From positions 186,001 through 250,000 of the forward strand of contig JAAOMT010000694.1 of NCBI GenBank assembly GCA_016748015.1: DNA of 64,000 nt, written 5' to 3'. Positions within the stretch are counted from its first letter, which is position 1, and every line of letters starts with the position of its first letter. Under the pieces are notes generated by a model that saw only the letters and a program-made list of their open reading frames with translations, had not been told where the DNA came from and searched no databases. Both the position numbers and the translations under genes were made by a program. The stretch comes from Geosiphon pyriformis (Eukaryota > Glomeromycota > Glomeromycetes > Archaeosporales > Geosiphonaceae). Positions 24,316-37,763 of this stretch are shown one piece after another.

Positions 24316-24936
24316 TTGATCCCATGTGATTTCCAATATTGTAATGAGTATGACCTCATTTACAATCTATTACTGCACATAATCTACACAATCTCAGAAG
24401 AAAAAAAACTAATCAGCAGTTGTACAGTGGAATCAGAATCAATTTTCAATCCTGATTTAAACTTCGACAATGATAATGATAAAGATAATAGTTCCAGCTC
24501 TGTTCAAAATGACAATAAAAAGTATAATGATTTAAACCCCAAAACATATATTGTACTCTTTGATCTCACTAAGGAGCAGGAACTTAAATGGTTCAGCAAT
24601 AATAATAAAGGTATTATGTCAGAACATGTACATAATACTGATGCAGGGTTTGATCTAAGATATTCCAGAAAAGACACCATCAAATTGGAACCACATTTAT
24701 GCATCTGTATTAATCTCAAAATAGCACTAGAAATCTCAGCAACAACAATGGTTCAACTAGCATTTAGAAATAGTTTAGTGAAAAAGGGAATAAACATTAG
24801 AAGAGAAATAATTGATGCAGAATATATAAAAAACATTATTGCAATGCTACAGAATGACTCTGAAAAGACCTATATCATAGAGCCAAACAAAAAGATAACA
24901 CAGACAATATTCCTACCTCTGGTAAAAATAGTTTAG
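24316..24936 (+). pseudogene. B1 dUTPase domain in gag-pol
   Basis: An open stretch of 206 codons. The first 100 residues hold part of the second Cys cluster and a Ser/Asp/Asn linker. Residues about 105-206 are a dUTPase with all main boxes in order: TDAGFDLRY (near 24636), a Leu/Ile-rich segment, FRNSLVKKGI (near 24763; usual RSSL), IIDAEYIKNI (24808-24837; usual GxIDxGYxG), and KKITQTIFLPLVKIV near the end. The Asp and Tyr of motif 3 remain, but its glycines and a motif-2 Ser are changed. Family role: dUTP to dUMP and pyrophosphate. Its position between protease and RT suggests it lowers uracil in the element cDNA, which is inference. Confidence 0.85.
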
Positions 24937-24939
24937 TTA

Positions 24940-25401
24940 ATGTCAGTGGAAAACAGGGAAGAATTAAAGATTATAGCAAAAAGAATACAGGGATTTAGAT
25001 TAACAAATAGAATAAATGTACCAGTTAATATGGCAGAGAAAGAAATTATCAACAAAAAAGAAATTATCTTCACCCATCAACCAATTTCCATTCTACCATA
25101 TAACCAGTACATAGTAGTCATAGAAAGAAAAGTAAAGGATCAAGTTCAGATTTTTGAGGCAGAAGCAACACTTTGTAAATTAGAAAAGATTGGATTAGTC
25201 AATCTATACATACCAGTCAAAAACCACAGTCATATCAAAATTCTCATTTACAACAACACAGAAAATATTATCAAGATACCAGAGGAAACTATCATTAGAT
25301 ACTTAACCACTGAAATTGAAGACCAACTGCCAGACACCATTTCAGACTTTTCACAACTGTGTGGATATGTAGATATTACATTACAAACAATATATGAATG
25401 A
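24940..25401 (+). pseudogene. B1 beta-rich segment between dUTPase and RT
   Basis: 153 codons starting MSVENREELK, colinear with B2 17269-17801. Conserved blocks are RINVPVNMAEKEI, ISILPYNQYIVVIERKVKDQ, GLVNLYIPVKNHSHIKI, KIPEETIIRYLTTEIED and LCGYVDIT. The strand-like pattern and the closing IPxxTxIxYL resemble the beta domain before RT in other gypsy elements. Function unknown. Confidence 0.6.
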
Positions 25402-26826
25402 GAAGAATGTTATTTGCTCCAACCAAAACAATTGAAACAGATAAACTTGAGAAATCTAGACCCACTACAATATATGCAACTCAAGATATTACTTAACAAT
25501 TTTAATAACATCTTTGCCAGTGAAAACGAATTTGGCAGAACTGATATCATCCAACATCAAATTAAGACTGGAGATGCAATGTCAATTAAACGAAGAGCAT
25601 ATAGAGTACCATCAGCTAGCCATGAAATCATTCATCAAGAAATCAATAGGATGCTTGACAATGGACTAATTCAGTCATCAATGAGTCTATGGTCATTACC
25701 AGTAATACTAGTCCATAAGAAGAATGGGAAAATCTGCTTTTGTGTGAATTACTGGAAACTGAATGGAATAACCAAAAAAGATAGTTATCTGACTCCAAAG
25801 ATTCAAAAGCTGTTTGATGCTTTTGGAGGAAAAAAATGTTTCTCAACTTTGGACTTAGACAGCAGTTACTGGCAGATAGCCATGAAATCAGAAGATAAAG
25901 AAAAAATGGCTTTTACAACACAAAAAGAGAATTTCGAATTTAAGGTTATGCCATTTGGCTTGATGAATGCTTCAACCATGTTCCAGAGACTTATGGAAAT
26001 TGTTTATACTAAACTACTATGGAAATCAGTAGTCATATACTTGGATAACACCAATGTGTTCTTAAAAACATTTGATAATTATCTGCATCATCTCCAACAA
26101 GTATTTGAAAGACTCAAATAAGCAAGATTAAAACTAAATGCCAACAAATGCTTCTTTGAAAAAACAGAACTCAAGTTTTTAGGACATGTTGTAAGCAAAG
26201 ACAGTATTAAAATGGATCCAAATAAGATTGCAATAGTAAAGAACTTTCCAGTACCAACCAACTTAACAGAACTAAAAACATTTTTGGGATTTGCTGGATA
26301 TTATCACCATTTTATCAAGAACTTCTCTAAACTGGCTCAGCCACTCCATCATTTACAAATGAAGAATGTAAAGTATGAATAAATAGAAGCTTAACAAAAA
26401 GCATCCGACATACTAAGAAGAAAGCTTATTCAAGCTCCAGTACTAATGTATTTGGATCACAGCAAACTATTTATCATTACCATCAATGCATTAGGCCAAA
26501 CATTGGGAGCAGTACTATCGCAAAAAAAACCAGATAGAAGAGAACATCCAGTAGCTTATGCCAGTAGAAGCTTAAGTCCAGCTGAAAAAAACTATAGAAC
26601 TCTGGCACTAGAACACTTAGCTATTTATTGGGCTATCATCAAATGGAAAGAATACTTGAGTCAAAGATTTGACATATACACTAATCACAAAGGATTGACT
26701 TTAATCCAGAAACAAAAATTTGCCAACAATTATCATACAAGATGGAAAATAGAACTTTCACTATTTAGTTATACAATGCATTATAAAAAAGGAAAAAAAA
26801 ATAGAAATGCCAATGGATTGTTATGA
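25402..26826 (+). pseudogene. B1 reverse transcriptase and RNase H
   Basis: RT boxes: TDIIQHQIKTGDAMSIK, VILVHKKNGKICFCVNYWKLN, FSTLDLDSSYWQI, MPFGLMNASTMFQRLM and VIYLDNTNVF (catalytic second Asp replaced by Asn, AAC at 26047-26049). A stop follows at 26119-26121, then the thumb (FLGHVVSKDSI, FLGFAGYYHHF). RNase H (26446-26826) has TINALGQTLGAVLSQ (TDAS lost), AYASRSLSP, LALEHLAIYW and YTNHKGL. Inactive by these losses. Confidence 0.85.
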
Positions 26827-28949
26827 ATAAAACAAATCTAAAAACATTTTTTAACCCAAAAATATAACAAAACATAAATATACAAAAATACTAACAACTC
26901 TAACATTATATAAATACCCAATTGTTCAAGGAGAAATTATCTTAAAAAAAACAAAACAACATAAAACAGCAATCAAAATATTTTATCAACCATTAAAATA
27001 TACTTTACCAGAAGAACAAAAGAAATCCAGATCAACCAACCAGAGTAATCACAGAATTGGAGAAAGAGACAATATTATTCAACATGTACTTAAACCCAAC
27101 AGCAGGACATTTTCACAAAAAAGCAACCATAGAAAAAACCAGAAAAAGATACTATTGGCCATCAATGTATCCAGACATTATACAATATGTTCAAAATTGT
27201 GATGCTTGTCAAAAAAAAAGTGAAACAAAACCCAGTGAACCATTGAAACCAATCAAAGTGAGACAACTATTTGATCATATTAGAATTGACTTAGTCGGAC
27301 CATTAACAATAACCAGCAGAGACAACAGATATATTGCAGTAGCCATAGACTATCTTACTAAATGGCCAGAAGCAAAAGCCACTTAAAGAACAGATGCAAA
27401 ATCTGTTGCCAAATTCGTTTATTAAGATTTGATTTGTTGACACAGATATCCAAAAAAACTACTATCAGATCAAAGAACTCACTTTGTAAATAAAACATTG
27501 GCAAAATTAAGTTAAAGATTTGGGATAAAAAGACTATTATCATCACTATACTATCCATAAACAAACAGGCTAGTGGAAAGGTTTAACAGAACATTGTGTA
27601 AAGCCATTGCCAAAATCAGCCAAAAAAATCAGGATGAATGGGATTTGATTATACCATCAGTATTGTTTGCTTATTGAACAATAAAACAAAACACTACACA
27701 AGCAACACCATTCAAATTAGTATACAATAGAACAGCAATATTACCAGTTAAGATAGAAGTCAAGACATATTCAACAAAACTAATAAAAAAAGAGAATTTT
27801 CAAAAAACATTGTTGAAAAGAACATATGACTTAATGAAAACACTAGAAAACACATGGTGAAGAGCAGCTGATAACATCCAAAAGTCAAAAAAAACAAAAA
27901 GAAAGACACAATAACCAATTACCAGAGAAACCAGTTGAATTCAAGATTGAAGACAAAGTACTTTTACATCATACCAAAGCAGAAAAACAATAGAGTAGAA
28001 AATTTGACCCCAAATAGGATAGACTATTTCACATAGAAGAAATTCTTGGAAATAGAGCTTATAAATTAAGGTTGAACAACAAAATCTTAACTAAAGCAGC
28101 ACATGGTAATTAACTAAAACAATATCACCATATAGCATTACCATCTACCAGTAATATTCCACAATTAGGAGTACAAAGAATACTAGTCAAACCAGAAGAG
28201 ATTCCACAAGATTTAGAACCAATTATAATCATTGAATCAAACATGTAAAATTGAACAAACAAGGAGTATATAAAGACACAGTATATGCGACAAATGACAG
28301 CAGAAAATGAAGATTACTGATAATATTTACTCACTAACACAACAACTTTTTTAACTAATCCAACAACAGGAAATGGAAATTACAATCAACCAATAAACTA
28401 TCAGATATACAAACATCAGAAAAAGACCATGAGATAAAATACAGAGAAAAACAAAAAACACTGTTGACAAAATAATCACAAAAGTGAAATTGGCAATAGA
28501 AACACAACCAAAAAATACCCAATATTAAGAATTGACTATAAAAACTTGGAATTGGTAGATACAACAATTTCCAAGAAACTTTTGTTACTTCTATTTGGGA
28601 CAACACTTGAACATTTAGGGCTTGTACACAGATAAAACAAAACAATTATTTGATACAACAATACTGCAACAACTGAAACAATTTGTAAGGAAGAACAATT
28701 TGATTATACAAGCAAGAGCCATTTATTGACTACATACTGGATTTCAAGATTGACCAGAAATTCTACTCAATTCAGAAATGAACTCCATTACCATTAATCA
28801 AATGGATAAAATAACCAATGCCCAATTTAAAGACTTACAGAACAAGATAGCACAAGTAATTCTTGAAAAAAAGATTCAAGAAATACTCAAAGATGGAGAA
28901 TTAGAATTAGAAGATCTCAATGGAGCTCAATATTAAAAGAAAGAAATAA
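26827..28949 (+). pseudogene. B1 integrase, GPY/F-like module and tail
   Basis: HHCC (PTAGHFHKK ... CDACQKKS), then core boxes IRIDLVGPLTIT and LLSDQRTHF and a retained Glu in LVERFNRTL (near 27570). Many stops are visible (for example near 27386 and 27425). A GPY/F-like region follows near 27990-28090. The tail is low in recognisable domains; its end (about 28780-28920) is predicted helical (MDKITNAQFKDLQNKIAQV). A purine-rich tract at 28935-28949 precedes the 3' LTR. Confidence 0.75.
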
Positions 28950-29779
28950 TATTACTCATAGAATATAGGAAGTATATTAGCATATAAATTAACCAATCAG
29001 AAGTAGTTGTAATAAATATAGAATTCTAAGATTCCTCTTAGAGGAATTGCAGGATTTCAAGAATTTCAGGATTCTCATACAAAGAATCGCAAAATTCCAG
29101 AATTCCTCTCAAAGGAATTGCAAAATTCCAGGAATTCCAGGATTTCTGGTATGAAAAATTAAAAAATTGAGGAATCTCAATTATGTATATATAATGGTAG
29201 TATTAGAAATAGAAAAAACAGACCTCTAAGTTTAGATTTAATCTAAATGACCTTCTAACTCACAAATATCAATAAATAATTATTCTTTATCTCAAATTCA
29301 CTTTCTACTATCAACATGAAGTGTTGATAATAATTAATACTTAACTGTACTAGAATAATAGCTCTTGATCACAGCTATTGATAAGATACTAACTATTATT
29401 GTCTTGGCTTATTTTTTATTACTTTTATTTTTCTTTTTTTTTCTTTGTTGTTATTTACTAATTGATTAAAGGATTAAGTGCTGGAATACAAACATCATAG
29501 AAACTGGTAAAAGACCCATGAAACAAAAGTAAAACACTTATGGATTTGAGGATAGCTTACTAGGAAGACTACCAGCCACCATGCTAAGAAAAAAATTTGA
29601 CAGAATTGCGATTCCAGAAGGCTACTGAAACAACAATTGAATCTCTGTCTATTATACAAAGAACTCCACCAAAACCTTCAGATAACAATATCTTCAGAAA
29701 CCAACATTATTAAATTAATTTGAGCACCAAGTTATGGGTTTGTTATTTGCTTTGAGACCACAAATAATCATCTGTAACA
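28950..29779 (+). repeat. B1 3' LTR
   Basis: 830 bp, the same length as the 5' LTR. The first dinucleotide is now TA (TATTACTCATAG), a G-to-A change. It ends ATCTGTAACA and is followed by the CCAG duplication (29780-29783). Confidence 0.9.
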
Positions 29780-29783
29780 CCAG

Positions 29784-30733
29784 TGTACTAAAAAAAGTTT
29801 TTTTTTTATTAGATAAAAGTTTTTTAGTATAGCCATGACAACAAATAATATCTTCATAAATAAAGTTGGCAATAGAGACTGTTATTTAATCTAAAGTGGC
29901 TTTTGTTTTTATTTACTTTGTAAGATAGTTGGTAGCTGTAATAATATATCTATTCTCATTAGGAGTTATAATTAAAGGTCCAATAACAGAGATTGAATGA
30001 ATGTTTTTTTTGTAATTGGAGAGTTTTTTTTTTGGTAGATATTACAAATTTTAATATATTCAGCAATGTTTTTTCTCAAAGTAGATTAATAATAGTGAGT
30101 AAAAATTTTCTGAATTGTTTTAGTCTTTTTAAAGTATTTAGCTAATGAATCAGTATACATATTATAAATTACAATTTCTCTTTTTTCAAATCTAATGACT
30201 TTTTAAGAACAGTTAGAATTTTTTTTATTTCTTTTATATAGTTGGTTTTGGCAAATTAAATAAAAATTTGATTGTTTTTACAAATGTTTTTTTTGTTGTT
30301 AAGTATAGTCTTGTAAGTATTGTTTTTTATCCAAAAATTTTATTAAAACAGAATAGTTGTTTAAGTTTATTATTATGTTTGTATAAAAAAAATTTATTAA
30401 TAATAGATTAGTTTGATTTAAAAAAATTATACTATTACTAGATAATAAGTCTAGAAAAAGCATCAGTATTTTGATAATAAGCTCTTTTGTAATGTTGTAT
30501 ATCAATCAAATTCATCCAAATAAAGTATTCAACAAGTTATTTTTTTGTGTTCTAGCTTCTTTTTTTATGCAGTCAAATTAAGACTTAATAATTTGTTACT
30601 ACCAGGAATTTGGCACCAAGAAAATATTTATCCCAATAACTAGTAGCTTATACTACTACCAAATATTTTTGTTTAATAATTGAATAGTTATGTTTTGTTA
30701 GAAAAAATGATCAATTGGCATAAGCTATAATAT
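29784..30733 (-). pseudogene. A-old1 pol: integrase core and RNase H region
   Basis: Continues A-old1 after B1, colinear with A1 from about 53158 to 54200. Minus-strand integrase residues and the SYWDKY block (TGG intact here, stop in A1) are readable. Stops are frequent. It ends at the ATAT target site of A-old2 (30730-30733). Confidence 0.75.
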
Positions 30734-31445
30734 TGTTACTGATTGAAGTAATAAGCTAACAAATAGCAAAAAAAAACAAAATTATAGAGTAATAGAAATA
30801 ATTAAAGAGAGAATTACAATATAAAAGTGAATTAAATAAGTAAGAATTTAATATACATAATTAGTCTTATAAAAATCACAGTCATAAATCTTTTCTGAAA
30901 ATTTAAAAGTAGAAAAATAGTTCATAATTGTCAACAAAATAATACTGCTGCTATTATTTTATGTCTCAACTCAGGGATTTTTAGAATCAATAACAGATAT
31001 TATTGTGCTTTTCAATTGTTTTTTTATTCAATAAATCACAAAAACAAGCAATTGTTTTTCAGACTAATTTTAACAATACAAATTAAGAAAAAAAAAACAT
31101 AAGGTATGTAAATACTAACAAGAAATTTTTTATTCCAAGATGTTCAGATACTTAAAAGTAGAAAAAAAAAATAAGTGATATAAGAGGAAATAATTAATAA
31201 TGGGTTTTATTTTGTTACTTTGATCATGTTTTTCTATAGTTAAAAAACTTATTACTTATATAGCTATTAAAAGTGGTCAACAATTAGGTCAATAATTAGA
31301 TTAATGATCAGATTAATAATCAGATCAACAATCAGATCATTAATTAAGTCAATAATTATTATCTAAAAATAGGGTGGCTAATTATATAATATTAGTAGCT
31401 AATATATGTAATAACTAATAAAAAGTATGAGTTTTAACCATAACA
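30734..31445 (-). repeat. A-old2 3' LTR
   Basis: 712 bp, TGTTACTGATTGAAG to TTAACCATAACA on plus. It contains seven 12-bp U3 units at 31279-31362 and the conserved TATA block (CTTATATAGCTATT on plus, near 31255). Confidence 0.9.
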
Positions 31446-34400
31446 TTATTCTTTCCAAAAAAATTAAGCTCTAACAAAATTAAGCTATTCATAAGATAAT
31501 TTATTTAAAAAGTTTTGTTTAACTTAAACCTAATTAGTTTATTAAAGTCTTTTGTAGATAAGATATATAATATCTGAGACAAAATAAGTTTTGTATTTAA
31601 GAGATCAAATTTTTATATAAGAGTTTTGGCTCTTTTAACAATAGTCAAAACTTTTGGAACATTTAACCATATAATGCCCAAAATTTCTATCTGTATCTCT
31701 AAAGTTGTTTTTTTTATGAGCTTTATATTTTCTATGATTTTACCAAAGTGATTATAAAGTTTTAGTTGTCTTTTATATGACAAGTTTTTGTCTATGAATA
31801 AGATTTCTTTAATCATTTTTCCAATGATAATAAAAGATAAAAGTATTGTCACTGTTATACTTTTCAGCAAATATTTATCTATTTTGCTACCAATTTTTTC
31901 TCTTTTGGTAGTAGTTTTCTTTGGTCTAATAACACTATATATTCTACTATTATCAATTATAATGGTTTGTTTTTCAATAGTTAGAATAGCATTTGAATAG
32001 TTTTGATCCAATACTTATAGAAAATATAGAAGACATTTTAAATGTTTTGATTCAAGATATAATTGTTCATGTTAATTAAAAATACCTCTGTTTTGGAAAT
32101 GATACATTTATTTATACTTGATTTTTACTGATTATTTGGATTAGTATTACCATAATAAACAACCAATTAGATCATTTGTAAGATTTATTAAGTCATGTAT
32201 CATAAATAAAGTAATTATTAAAGATTGTTTTATATTGATCTTGTAGAATATAAAAACCATTGTTTAAAACTTTGTTGACTAAAAAAGATACTTTTTACTA
32301 GCTAAAAAATTTATTATCATAGATATTGTCTTTGTTTAAGCAATATTCCAAAACTAAATTATCAATACTTAAGAAAAGTGTTTTATAAGTCTTTTTTTTT
32401 TTAAGCTTTTCTTAAAACTGTTTTATCTTTTCAAAGACAATTATTCATGTTTCTACCAAGAAGTCAAGAATAATACCAAGTTTTCCTTGCAAAATGTTTT
32501 TGTAATTTCTTATTGTAATTTCTTTAAAAAGTATTGTCTCAATATTAGTTTCTATTAGCAGGGTTGTTATTTGTTCATAAAGTAGATAAAAAGATTTATA
32601 ACTTGTTATATCATGATTTACAGTCCTATAAGCAAACAAAGCTAAAGACAGCATTTTGTTTCATAAGTTTGTTTCTTTACTGGTTTTGGTTAAGGTTTCA
32701 TATAGTGTTTTGTTAAAATGTTTTACTAGGCTATTTGTTTAAAGGTAATAAAAAAAAGAGAGTTTATGACATATTCTTATTTTTCTACAAAGTTTCTCAA
32801 CCAGTGTACTAAAAAAACTCTTCTTCTGTCAGATAAAAGTTTTTTGAAACAGTCATAATAGCAGATAATATCTTCATAAATAAAATTAGCTATGAAAACT
32901 ACTATTTGGTCTAAAGTGATTCTTGCTTTTACTCACTTTATAAGATAGTTAATAGCTGTGATAATATATTTGTTGCCATTAGGAGTTACTGTTAAAGATC
33001 CAACAACATTTATACTAATTCTGTCAAATAGTTAATCAACAAAGATTGAATGAATATCTTTTTTAAAATTGGGTTTTTTTCTTTTTTGGCAAGTATTACA
33101 AGTTTTAATATACTCAGCAATATCTTTTTCCAAAGTAGGCCAATAATAGCAAGTTAAAGTTTTCTGATTTTTTTTTGTTTTTCCAAAGTGTTTAGCTAAT
33201 AAATCAATATATATATTATATATTACAATTTTTTTTTCTTCAAATCTGATGACTCTTTGAAGGTGATTAGAATCTTTTCTATTTTTTTTTTAAAGTTAGT
33301 TTTGGCTGATCAAATAAAAATTTGATTGTTTACACAAATGTTTTTTTTGCTGTCAAGTGTAATTTGGTGAATATTGTTTTTTACTTAAAAATTCTATTAA
33401 GACAAAATAGTTATCCAAATTTATTATCATGTTTATTAAAGGGAAAAATATTAATAATTAAGTTGGTTTGGTTGAGAAATTGTACTATTACTGAATGGTA
33501 AGTCTGAGAAAAGCATTGGTATTTTGATAATTTGCTCTTTTACAATGTTAAATGTTATAGTCAAATTTATCTAAGTGAAATATCTAGTGAGTTATTCATT
33601 TATGTTTTAGCTTTTTCTTATTGTGCAGTCAAACCAAAGCTTGATAATCTGTTACCATTAGGAATTTTACACTAAGAAAATATTTATCCTAATAACTAGT
33701 AGTTCAAACTACTACTAAGCATTTCTGTTTAGTAATTGAATAGTTTTGTTTTACTGATAATAGTGTTTTACTTACATATGCTATAGCATATTTCTTGCTA
33801 TTTTTATTTTTTTAGAAGAGAATAGCACCAAGTTCATAGTTAGATACATCAGTATAAAAAATAAAAAGTTGATTCAGATCAGATTACATGAATATAAGTT
33901 CTGTAACTAATTTTTTCTTTTAAAGTTTCAAATGCTTTTTGTTAATGTGTACTCCAGTAATAATTGATAGTTTTTTTGAGTAGTTAATTAAAAGGAAAGG
34001 TAATTTTAAAGAAATCTTTAATGAATTTGCAATAATAAAAAGCCAATTCAAAAAAAGAGCATAGTTTATAAACATTCATTAATTGTCTAATGTTCTGGAC
34101 TTTTTCAACTTTAGCTGGATTAGAGAAGATTCCATTTTTTGTAATAAGATAACCAAAAAACTGAATGAATTAACATACAAAAAAAATTTAATTGGGTTGA
34201 TTTTGAGGCCAGCATTTCTAAGGAGATCAAAAAATTTTTGTAAATATTTTAGGTATTTATTTCAAGTTCTTAAGTATATTATTATGTTGTTTAAGTAGAC
34301 TAAAACAAAGTTTTCTTTTACTAATTCAAACACTTTGTTTATTAGGCATTAAAAGATAGAAGAAGCATTAATGAAACTAAAAAGCATAATTGTAAATTTA

Positions 34401-36166
34401 TAAGTGCCATACTTGGTAATGAAGACAGTTTTTTTTGCTTTCTGGATCCATCTCTACTTGTCAGAATCTAGTAGTTAAGTCAATAGTTAAGAAGAAAGCA
34501 GCACTTTTGAATTTGTTTAGCATTACATCAATTTTGGAAAGTAAGTACATATCTCTTTTAATAATAATATTTAATTGGCAATAATTAACACAGAAGTGTA
34601 GGATTCCATCTTTTTTGAATATTATTACAATTAAAAAAGTCTATTTATTCTTGGTTTTTTGTATGAATTCAAGATTTTTCATCTGGTTTATTTTTTTTTT
34701 GATAAACTAATTATTACAGTAATTAGATTAATAAAGCTTTAATTGAATAGAACAAATTTCTTTGGTGATAATAATGTGTTGTATTACATGAGTTTGTTCA
34801 GAGATATTACTTTTTTTTGAGATAGCTGGATTATTTCTAGTCAACAAATTTCAATGTTTATTTTTCTTTCTTTTAGAGAGAGTTTTTTTGCTCTATTATT
34901 AATAACTCTATCTCTGGTGTTTTATTTTTAAAAGATTTTGTACTTCTTGTATTTCTTTTTTTAATATCAAGCTAATAGATTCTCAATTTTTGTAATAGAT
35001 TAAACAAAATTTGCATTTATTACTGGGAAAATACAATGGCTTATTGCACTAGTACTGAACACAAAAATCATGCCACTAATAACTGTATTTGGCTTTTTTG
35101 CTAGGTTTTTTGTCAAAAATTCTTCTGAATATGTTATAGTATGACCAACAAATTAACTTGCCATTTACAATAATTTCTTTTTTGTTAGCTTTAATATTGT
35201 CTAATAACTTGCCATTGCTAATAAAGATAGTGTAAATAAGTTCAGCAGTTTCTTTATGTTCTTTTTGTTTTTCTTTTTTATTACTCTCTTTATTATCTGA
35301 TTTATCTAATTGTTCTTCTTTTTGGTTCTGCTTGAATACTAGAAAAGTTGTCCAATAGTAATATTTAATTACAATGGACTTTTCACTACATTTAATAATT
35401 AATTTACAGAGTTTATTATCAAGTTAAACTTTTGCTTTTTTAAGCTATTCATTACCAACAATAATTGTGTATTTTTTGGCTTCAAAAATCTCTATATTAG
35501 TTTTAATGCTGATGTTATTGATGCAAACAGGAACAGCTTTGACTATACTAAGTTTTTTTTTTTGTTATTATGCATATTGGTTATAAATCTGGTGGAAAAT
35601 TTATCAATTTTTTTACCAATAACTTTTAGAAAATGTTTGGCAATAACACTTACAGATAATCTACTGTTTAAGATCAAGTTAATGAAGTAATTAGCCACTT
35701 GTGCTTTGCAAATTAGAAGAGTAATATTGCTATTGTTAGCAAATCTGGCTTGATAAGGATGCTTGTTAGTTTTTGGTGTTTTTTTCTTTAAAATTAAGGA
35801 TTTGCAAAGATTTTTTCTAAACTGTAGATGGGTTATTAATTGGCCAAAAGTAATATGAACTGGTGTTTTTATAAGATTTTTAACAACAAAATAGGGATCA
35901 GATTTTTGTACTATCTCTAAAAGTTCTAACTTTGGAGAATTTTTAAAAACTTTAGTCTTTGGTGGCTTATTGTTATTAGCAGTTAATGTAAAAGCTTTAT
36001 TGAGGTCCAGGGCAAAATCAACTTTGGGGGTTTTTTTTTCTTGTTAAATCAGAGGGGTTAATTGCTAATTTATTTATGTTATGATTATCATCAGTTAGAT
36101 TAAAAACATAAAAGAGGTTTTTTTCTGGTTGGCTTGCACTTTTACTCTTTAAAGATACACCTACCA
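31446..36166 (-). pseudogene. A-old2 pol (protease, RT, RNase H, integrase, tail), decayed
   Basis: Colinear with A1 pol. From the left: helical tail (a 132-codon open stretch at 31613-32011 with RPKKTTTKREKIGSKIDKYL), GPY/F-like module, integrase (about 32650-33300), RNase H, and RT with YLNN (AAC at 34286-34291). Then the Cys-rich segment, and the protease with LNSR (Asn codon at 35666-35668 instead of Asp). Stops throughout; a TGA at KT-W-DEH (near 34250) and at the integrase LTKW position (near 32935) are shared with A1. Confidence 0.8.
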
Positions 36167-37713
36167 GTTTAAAGGCTAATAAACAATGGCTTTAACTAAA
36201 GAATTTTCTTTAAAGAAATTAATGTTGGCATAATTAGATCTTTGATTAAAGGTATTATTATTGTTGGGTCTATTGTTCTAATTGTTATTGTTTCTAAGAA
36301 CTGAAGAAAGTAATGGAGGATTGTTGTAATCTCTGAAAAAATGTCCAGTTAATCCACAATAATAGCACACAAGTGGGCCATAATTTTGCTGTTTTTGATA
36401 AAAAAATTTCTGGTGCTAATTAAAACAAAGTTTAAATCTGGGTTTTTGTGGTTGCTAGTTATTTTTGATTGCTTGGGCTAAGAATTTTAGTAACTAAACA
36501 AGATTAGCTGTGAGTTTATTTATAAACTGTTTATTTGGGTCTTGAGTTTAAGCAGCAAAAGAAGTAACAGCCATTTAAAAAACAGAAGCCATAACAGAAG
36601 CAGAAACAAAAACTGAAAGTGTGGATCTCAAATGTATTTTTTGATTGTCTTTAATTTGTTGGACAAGTTCAATGGCCATATCTATTATTGAATTATCTTT
36701 TAAAACCAAAAGAAACCAAAGAACATATAAAAAATCAGTTCTCAATTTTTTTGTAAAAGAATAAATCTTTTGCTCTTCTGTCTAGTTCTTTTCAAAGTCT
36801 ACTTACTTGATTAACTTTCTAATTGCTTTGATATACTCAATTACAATTTCACTAGAATTTTGGTTTTTTTTTTCTAATTTTATATGCTATTTTAAGATTA
36901 AGATGGGAGTTTTGAATTTGTCTTCAAACCAAGTGGTAAAAAAAGTGTTGTTTTCTTCAGCATTTGCTAATGTTCATCTAATAATTCTTTGTTGGGCATT
37001 GGCATTGGTTTTTTGTGAGAACCAAGTAATAAAAAAGTCTTAAAGATAACCACCAACAATTTGGAATTTGTATTTTTTATTATACTGGTTTACAGTGGCT
37101 GTTTTTTTATAATTGTCCAACCATTCTATTAAATCTTAAGCATCACTTCTAAATAATAGTAGTGGAATGTTATTTCTTTGTTCTAAAGCAGTTTGTATGC
37201 TTTGAAGAGTGGCCAAAATGTTTTGTTGTATGGAAATATTAGTTATTGGTTTAGAAATAACTGTTTATATGGAATGTTCTAATTCACTTAAAAAAAAATT
37301 AAAAACAAGAACAGTTTAATAACTTTTTTTTTTGTTTTAAAGGGAGTTTTAGCTAACTGGTAAACAACAATCCAAATATGAATTTGGTGATTCAGATATT
37401 CGAAATTAGGAGATTGTTGTTTAGAAATTATAAAGTATAAAAGCTAATTGATGCTGTTTTTTTTTTTTAAAGTGGTTTTCAAAATAAGCTTGGTTAAAAT
37501 AATAGATTGTATAGACTATGTAGGTTTCAGCTGAATGCTTATTCAGGAACCAGTTCCAAAAGTTTTGAAATTGTTTTCTGGGTTGTTTTTTAATGGAGAA
37601 ACAAATCAAGCAAAAGAATAAAGAATTGAGTTCAATAAAGTCTAGGTTATTTTTGTTGTGTGCTTTAAAATATTTTTCTAATTATTGTAACAGATATAAA
37701 TAATTACTTATAC
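36161..37713 (-). pseudogene. A-old2 gag, decayed
   Basis: Colinear with the intact A1 gag. The CCHC knuckle remains as CYYCGLTGHFFRDY (near 36325-36370; the last Cys is Tyr). The start codon position reads ATA instead of ATG (about 37711). The gag end keeps the TTTAAAC heptamer (36167-36173 on plus as GTTTAAA). Confidence 0.8.
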
Positions 37714-37763
37714 AATAAGAAACAAAGTGGATTTTAACAACTTTATAGAAAACACCACTTTTA

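Larger units (their letters stand above)
8966..29779 (+). mobile_element. B1: family-B Ty3/gypsy element with dUTPase, containing nested B2
   Basis: Plus-strand LTR retrotransposon bounded by two 830-bp LTRs (8966-9795 and 28950-29779). It is flanked by CCAG at 8962-8965 and 29780-29783, where A-old1 sequence resumes. Its own DNA is 8966-11548 and 22335-29779, about 10 kb. The order is LTR, PBS, gag, protease, two Cys clusters, dUTPase, beta-rich segment, RT, RNase H, integrase, tail, PPT, LTR. B2 lies inside gag just before the zinc knuckle. Many stops; not autonomous. Confidence 0.9.

Noticed and set aside
28355-28645. 96-codon minus-strand open frame in the B1 tail
   Set aside because: It is antisense to pol tail sequence, is made of Phe/Cys/Leu-rich low-complexity codons, and has no counterpart in B2.
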